NCBI GenBank assembly: GCA_003221695.1
Contig: QHSX01000069.1
Span: 1 to 64,000 of the forward strand
Reading direction: 5' to 3'
Source of the DNA: Candidatus Rokuibacteriota bacterium
GTDB taxonomy: Bacteria > Methylomirabilota > Methylomirabilia > Rokubacteriales > CSP1-6
DNA length: 64,000 bases
Both the position numbers and the translations under genes were made by a program. Positions 60,632 to 64,000 of this stretch are shown here, in pieces. Position 1 is the stretch's first letter, and each line of letters starts with the position of its first letter. The notes beneath the pieces are model-generated. The model did no database searches. It had not been told where the DNA came from and saw only the letters and a list, made by a program, of their open reading frames with translations.

Positions 60632-62097
60632 GGCGCGGGCTCGGCGCCGTCGCGGCGCTGACGCTGGCCCTCGTCACGGCGCTGATCGCACAGGGAGGCG
60701 GCGACCCCGCGTCGGCGCTCCGCCACGTGTATCTGATCCCCGTCGCCGCGCTGGCGCTCGCGTTCGGCCGGCTCGGCGGCACGCTGGGCGCCGGGGCCAC
60801 GCTCGTCCTCTACGCCTCCGTCGTGCTTCCCGCGCTCGAGCGCTCGGGGCTCACGCCGGAGACGATGGAGGGGCTCGTGACCTTCGCGCTCGTCGGGGGT
60901 GTCGGCGCCCTCGGCGGCACGCTCACCACCCGCGCGCGCCGCCAGCGCGCACGGTACGAGACGATTCTGACGGTGCAGCGCGCGCTCGCGGACGTGACGC
61001 CGCTCGAGGCCGCGCTTCGCTCGGTGCGCGCCGTGCTCCTCGACCGCCTTCGCGCGGCCGACGTCGGGCTGGTCGTGCGCGACGGTGAACGGGAGGTCGT
61101 GGTGGGCGCCGAGCGCGTCGTGGCCGGCTCCGTCGCCGCCCGCGTGCTCGCCGGCGGCCCATCGGTGTTCGTGCCCGACACGGGCAGCGGCAGGCGGCCG
61201 CGGCGAGTGTTCGCCACGCCGCTCGTCGTGGCCGGTCAGCCGATCGGCGTGCTCGCCGTCGAGCGGGTCGGCGAGCTCGGCGACGAGGAGCGCGCGGCGC
61301 TCGAGGCGCTCGGCGCCCACGTCGCCGTCGCGCTGGAGAACGCGCGGCTCACGTCGCGGGCCCGGCGGTTCGCCGACGAGCTGGAGGCGCGGGTCGCGAC
61401 CGCCACGCGCCATCTCGAAGAGCTGGACCGCGCGAAGTCCGCTTTTGTCGCCGTCGCCTCGCACGAGCTCCGGACGCCGCTCACGGCGCTCCGGGGATTC
61501 AGCGAGATTCTCGCCGCGCGCTCGCTCGCGCCCGACGAGGTCCGGCGGATGGCGGGGATCATGGGCGCCGAGGCAGCGCGCCTCGGGCGGATCGTCAGCG
61601 ACCTGCTCGATCTCTCGCGTCTCGAGCGTGGCCTCGAGCCGACGCTCCACCGCGTGCCGGTGGCGGTGGAGGGCGCGCTCACCGCGACGGCCGACCTCTT
61701 CCGGGGCGGCGCCGTGGACACAATCGTCGTGGACTGCGCGCCGGCGCTGCCTCCGGCGGACGCCGACCCGGACGCTCTCGAGCGCATCCTCGCCAACGTC
61801 GTCGGGAACGCGGTCAAGTACTCGCCGCCCGACAGCGAGGTGCGGCTCCGCGCCCGCCGCGCGGGCGCGATGATCGAGATCGAGGTCACCGACCACGGCG
61901 CGGGCATCGCCGGCGCCGCGCTCGCACGCATCTTCGAGCCGTACTATCGGGCGCCCGACGTCGGCGCCGTGCGCGGCACTGGTCTCGGGCTCGCCGTCGT
62001 CAAGGCGCTCGTCGAGGCGCACGGCGGGTCGATCCGAATCGAGAGCACGCTGCACGTCGGCACGCGCGTGACGTTTTCCCTGCCGGCCGTTCCTTGA
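60628..62097 (+). CDS. GAF-domain sensor histidine kinase with membrane domain
   Basis: GTG 60628, overlapping the preceding stop (GTGA), gives 489 residues. The N-terminal 100 residues hold three or four transmembrane helices, then a GAF domain (about 110-245, VFATPLVVAGQPIGVLAVERVGE). HisKA has SHELRTPLTALRGFSEIL, and HATPase has NVVGNAVKYSP, DHGAGIAG and GTGLGLAVVKALVEAHGG. It is a complete kinase and the likely donor for the receiver encoded at the head of the same operon. A longer open frame upstream is out of register with the real gene start. Confidence 0.9.
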   Translation: MRRGLGAVAALTLALVTALIAQGGGDPASALRHVYLIPVAALALAFGRLGGTLGAGATLVLYASVVLPALERSGLTPETMEGLVTFALVGGVGALGGTLTTRARRQRARYETILTVQRALADVTPLEAALRSVRAVLLDRLRAADVGLVVRDGEREVVVGAERVVAGSVAARVLAGGPSVFVPDTGSGRRPRRVFATPLVVAGQPIGVLAVERVGELGDEERAALEALGAHVAVALENARLTSRARRFADELEARVATATRHLEELDRAKSAFVAVASHELRTPLTALRGFSEILAARSLAPDEVRRMAGIMGAEAARLGRIVSDLLDLSRLERGLEPTLHRVPVAVEGALTATADLFRGGAVDTIVVDCAPALPPADADPDALERILANVVGNAVKYSPPDSEVRLRARRAGAMIEIEVTDHGAGIAGAALARIFEPYYRAPDVGAVRGTGLGLAVVKALVEAHGGSIRIESTLHVGTRVTFSLPAVP

Positions 62098-62131
62098 CTC
62101 TCCGCGTCGCCGCCGTGTAGGCTCAATCGGT

Positions 62132-62410
62132 ATGCCGCGGCGGGACGAGATCGCAGCGCGAATGGCCGACGCCATCCTGAAACGCCTGATCGTGCGGAAG
62201 GTCGTTGAGGTCAAGGACGAGGCCGCGGCGCGCGCCGCGATTCGACACGTCCTCGTCGACGACATCGCCGCCGAGGAGAAGCTCGACGCGGACGCGCGCC
62301 AGCTCTTGCTCGAGCACGCCAAGAAGATCAAGGAGTCCGCCGCCGACTACCGGCAGCTCCTCGGGAAGGTCAAGGAGAAGCTCGCGCGCGAGCGGGGGTT
62401 CATCCTCTGA
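62132..62410 (+). CDS. DUF507 family protein, copy 1
   Basis: A 92-residue charged helical protein: PRRDEIAARMADAILKRLIVRKVVEV, then VLVDDIAAEEKLDADARQLLLEHAKKIK. It matches the DUF507 family, whose function is unknown. Its stop overlaps the start of a second DUF507 gene, so the pair is co-translated and may form a heterodimer. Confidence 0.8.
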   Translation: MPRRDEIAARMADAILKRLIVRKVVEVKDEAAARAAIRHVLVDDIAAEEKLDADARQLLLEHAKKIKESAADYRQLLGKVKEKLARERGFIL

Positions 62411-62685
62411 TGCGCATGAGCCGCGAGCGCATCTTCCACCTCGCCGACCTCATCGTGAAGGAGCTCAGCGCCACGCCGGGTGTGCACGTCAAGGCCCCCG
62501 ACGATCTGCGTCCGGAAGTGATCCGCGCGCTCACCGACGAATCGAAGCTCGAGGACTCGATCGACGGCGAGGTGCGGAAGATCCTCGGGTCCTACTCCCG
62601 CCCGATGCCCGAGGGGAGCCGCGAGTGGGAGGTCCTCTACCAGAAGACGCGCGAGGAAGTCTTTCGGAAGAGGTTCCGCTTGTGA
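62410..62685 (+). CDS. DUF507 family protein, copy 2
   Basis: A 91-residue protein starting at ATG 62410: RMSRERIFHLADLIVKELSATPGVHV, then DESKLEDSIDGEVRKILGSYSRPMPEGSREWEVLYQK. It is a clear DUF507 member and aligns loosely with copy 1 (DESKLEDSIDGEVRKIL vs AEEKLDADARQLLLEH). The ubiX ATG overlaps its stop (TGATG). Confidence 0.85.
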   Translation: MRMSRERIFHLADLIVKELSATPGVHVKAPDDLRPEVIRALTDESKLEDSIDGEVRKILGSYSRPMPEGSREWEVLYQKTREEVFRKRFRL

Positions 62686-63275
62686 TGCGTCTGGTCGTCG
62701 GGATCACGGGCGCGACCGGCGTGATCTACGGGATCCGCCTCCTCGAGGTGCTGCGCGGGTACCCCGACGTCGAGACCCATCTGGTCATCTCCGTTCCCGG
62801 CAGGCGGACGATCGGTGAGGAGACGGCGTTCGCGGCGAAGGACGTGGAGGCGCTCGCGGCGTATCACTACGACAACAAGGACACCGGCGCGTCCATCGCC
62901 TCGGGCTCGTTTCGCACCGCGGGCATGGTGATCGCGCCCTGCTCGATCAAGACGGCCGGGGCGATCGCCGCGTGTCACTCGGACTCTCTCGTGGCGCGCG
63001 CCGCGGACGTGACGCTCAAGGAAGGCCGCCCGCTGCTCCTGCTCGTGCGCGAGACGCCGCTGCACCTCGGCCACCTCAGGCGCCTCGTCGCACTCGCGGA
63101 GATGGGCGCGGTGATCCTGCCGCCGATGCCGGCCTTCTACGCGCGCCCGAAGGACATCGACGACATCGTGAACCACACCGTCGCGCGCGTGCTCGACCGG
63201 CTCGGCCTGCCGCAGACGCTCGTGGCCGAGTGGCGCGGAACGAGTCGCGCGGGCCAGGGCGAGCCCGGTGGTTGA
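62685..63275 (+). CDS. ubiX: Flavin prenyltransferase UbiX
   Basis: ATG 62685 gives 196 residues with LVVGITGATGVIYGIRLLEVL (FMN binding), SGSFRTAGMVIAPCSIKTAGAIA, RAADVTLKEGRPLLLLVRETPLHLGHLRRLVALAEMGAVILPPMPAFY and DIDDIVNHTVARVLDRLGL. It joins dimethylallyl phosphate to FMN to make prenylated FMN for UbiD-type decarboxylases, as in ubiquinone synthesis. No ubiD is in the window. The GT2 gene overlaps its end. Confidence 0.95.
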   Translation: MRLVVGITGATGVIYGIRLLEVLRGYPDVETHLVISVPGRRTIGEETAFAAKDVEALAAYHYDNKDTGASIASGSFRTAGMVIAPCSIKTAGAIAACHSDSLVARAADVTLKEGRPLLLLVRETPLHLGHLRRLVALAEMGAVILPPMPAFYARPKDIDDIVNHTVARVLDRLGLPQTLVAEWRGTSRAGQGEPGG

Positions 63276-64000
63276 CCTCTCCGTCGTCATCCCCGTCTAC
63301 AACGAGGAGGAGAATCTTCCGCCGCTGTGGGCGGAGCTGCGGGGCGTGCTCGAGCGGCTCGGGCTCGCCGTCGAGGTGATCTTCGTCGACGACGGCAGCC
63401 GTGACGGGAGCGCCGAGATCGTCCGCGGCCTCCGCGCGGCCGACCCGCGTGTCCACCTGGTGCGGCTGAAGTCAAATGCCGGGGAGACCGCGGCGACCGA
63501 CGCGGGCTTCAAAGCGGCGCGCGGCCGGTGGGTCGTCGTGATGGACGCGGATCTGCAGCACGACCCCGCGGACATCCCGACGCTCCTCGGGTACCTCGAC
63601 CGCTGGGACGCGGCGACGGGCTGGCGGAGGGAGCGCGCCCGCGGAGACGACTGGCGCCGTCGCCTCGCCTCGCGCATCGCCAACGGCGTGCGCAACCGGC
63701 TCAGCGACGAGACGATCCAGGACAGTGGCTGCACGTTCCGCGCGTTCCGCCGCGAGTGCCTGCGTGATCTCGTGCTCTACCGCGGGCTGCACCGGTTCAT
63801 TCCCACGCTCCTGAGGCTCCGGGGCTACCGGGTGATCGAAGTGGAGGTCAACCCCCGCCCCCGGCGCTTCGGCCGGTCGAAGTACGGCGCGTGGTCCCGC
63901 GCGTTCGTCGCCTTCACCGATCTCCTGGCGATCCGCTGGATGAAGTCGCGCCTGCTCCGCTACGAAGTCGCGGAGAATCTGGGCGGCGACCTCGGTCGCG
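63268..64000 (+). CDS. Family 2 glycosyltransferase, polyprenyl-phosphate type (3' end outside window)
   Basis: From GTG 63268 the open frame runs to the window end (244 codons seen). VDLSVVIPVYNEEENLPPLW, VIFVDDGSRDGSAEIV, VVVMDADLQHDPADIP (DXD) and later RFGRSKYG match DPM1/ArnC-like transferases that move a sugar from a nucleotide donor to a lipid phosphate at the inner membrane. The following text (AFVAFTDLLAIRWM) suggests the usual C-terminal membrane part is just beginning. Confidence 0.9.
   Translation, partial: MVDLSVVIPVYNEEENLPPLWAELRGVLERLGLAVEVIFVDDGSRDGSAEIVRGLRAADPRVHLVRLKSNAGETAATDAGFKAARGRWVVVMDADLQHDPADIPTLLGYLDRWDAATGWRRERARGDDWRRRLASRIANGVRNRLSDETIQDSGCTFRAFRRECLRDLVLYRGLHRFIPTLLRLRGYRVIEVEVNPRPRRFGRSKYGAWSRAFVAFTDLLAIRWMKSRLLRYEVAENLGGDLGR

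Noticed and set aside
60022-62097. 691-codon plus-strand frame
   Set aside because: Its first 200 codons are an arginine-rich out-of-frame reading of the CPBP-like gene; the kinase starts at GTG 60628.

Overview
The window is 64 kb of very GC-rich bacterial chromosome centred on a replication-origin neighbourhood. Gene content (dnaA-dnaN-recF-gyrB-gyrA-serS on one arm, rpmH-rnpA-yidD-yidC-rsmG-parA-parB-mnmA-atp on the other), CCA-encoding tRNA genes, many ECF and two-component genes, DUF507 proteins and a small CxxC protein suggest an uncultured high-GC lineage such as Candidatus Rokubacteria/Methylomirabilota, or a deltaproteobacterium-like relative. That placement is inference; no 16S rRNA gene is present.

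Layout. 1-1.2 kb: the start of a secreted Ig-like/beta-propeller protein (3' end outside the window). 1.4-1.55 kb: tRNA-Arg(ACG) and tRNA-Ser(GCT). 1.6-9 kb: an SbmA/BacA-like exporter, then a peptide-type ABC transporter (binding protein plus two permeases, no ATPases) joined to a hotdog thioesterase and a YtcJ-like amidohydrolase. 9.1-17 kb: small enzymes, a GAF-GGDEF diguanylate cyclase, an M48 protease/DUF898 pair, a lone receiver protein convergent with a REC-HK-REC hybrid kinase, and an alpha/beta hydrolase. 17-20.9 kb: an ECF sigma factor and zf-HC2 anti-sigma factor, divergent from a small exported protein, a type 1 copper protein, a Tat-exported metallophosphoesterase and, after a gap, a MOSC protein. 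The divergent gap holds a mirror-symmetric ECF-type promoter pair sharing one palindrome. 20.9-26.5 kb: remnants, an MFS transporter, a dienelactone-hydrolase-like protein and a taurine/nitrate-type ABC transporter. 26.6-32.6 kb: a giant subtilisin-like protease with six near-identical C-terminal modules, preceded by a free-standing protein resembling its propeptide. 32.6-37.1 kb: tRNA-Ser(TGA), a MASE1-PAS-HisKA protein with no ATPase domain, a patatin lipoprotein and a small membrane protein.

37.1-58.6 kb is the core. Replication genes read leftward and translation, segregation and energy genes read rightward, diverging at about 47 kb, where an inverted pair of DnaA boxes lies between dnaA and rpmH. 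Candidate parS sites precede parA. Two core genes lack a normal start codon: rnpA (best candidate CTG) and parA (ATA). The ATP synthase cluster has b, delta, alpha, gamma, beta and epsilon but not a or c. 58.7-64 kb: a compact signalling operon (receiver, HD-GYP phosphodiesterase, CPBP-like membrane protein, GAF histidine kinase), two tandem DUF507 genes, the flavin prenyltransferase ubiX, and a family 2 glycosyltransferase cut by the window end.
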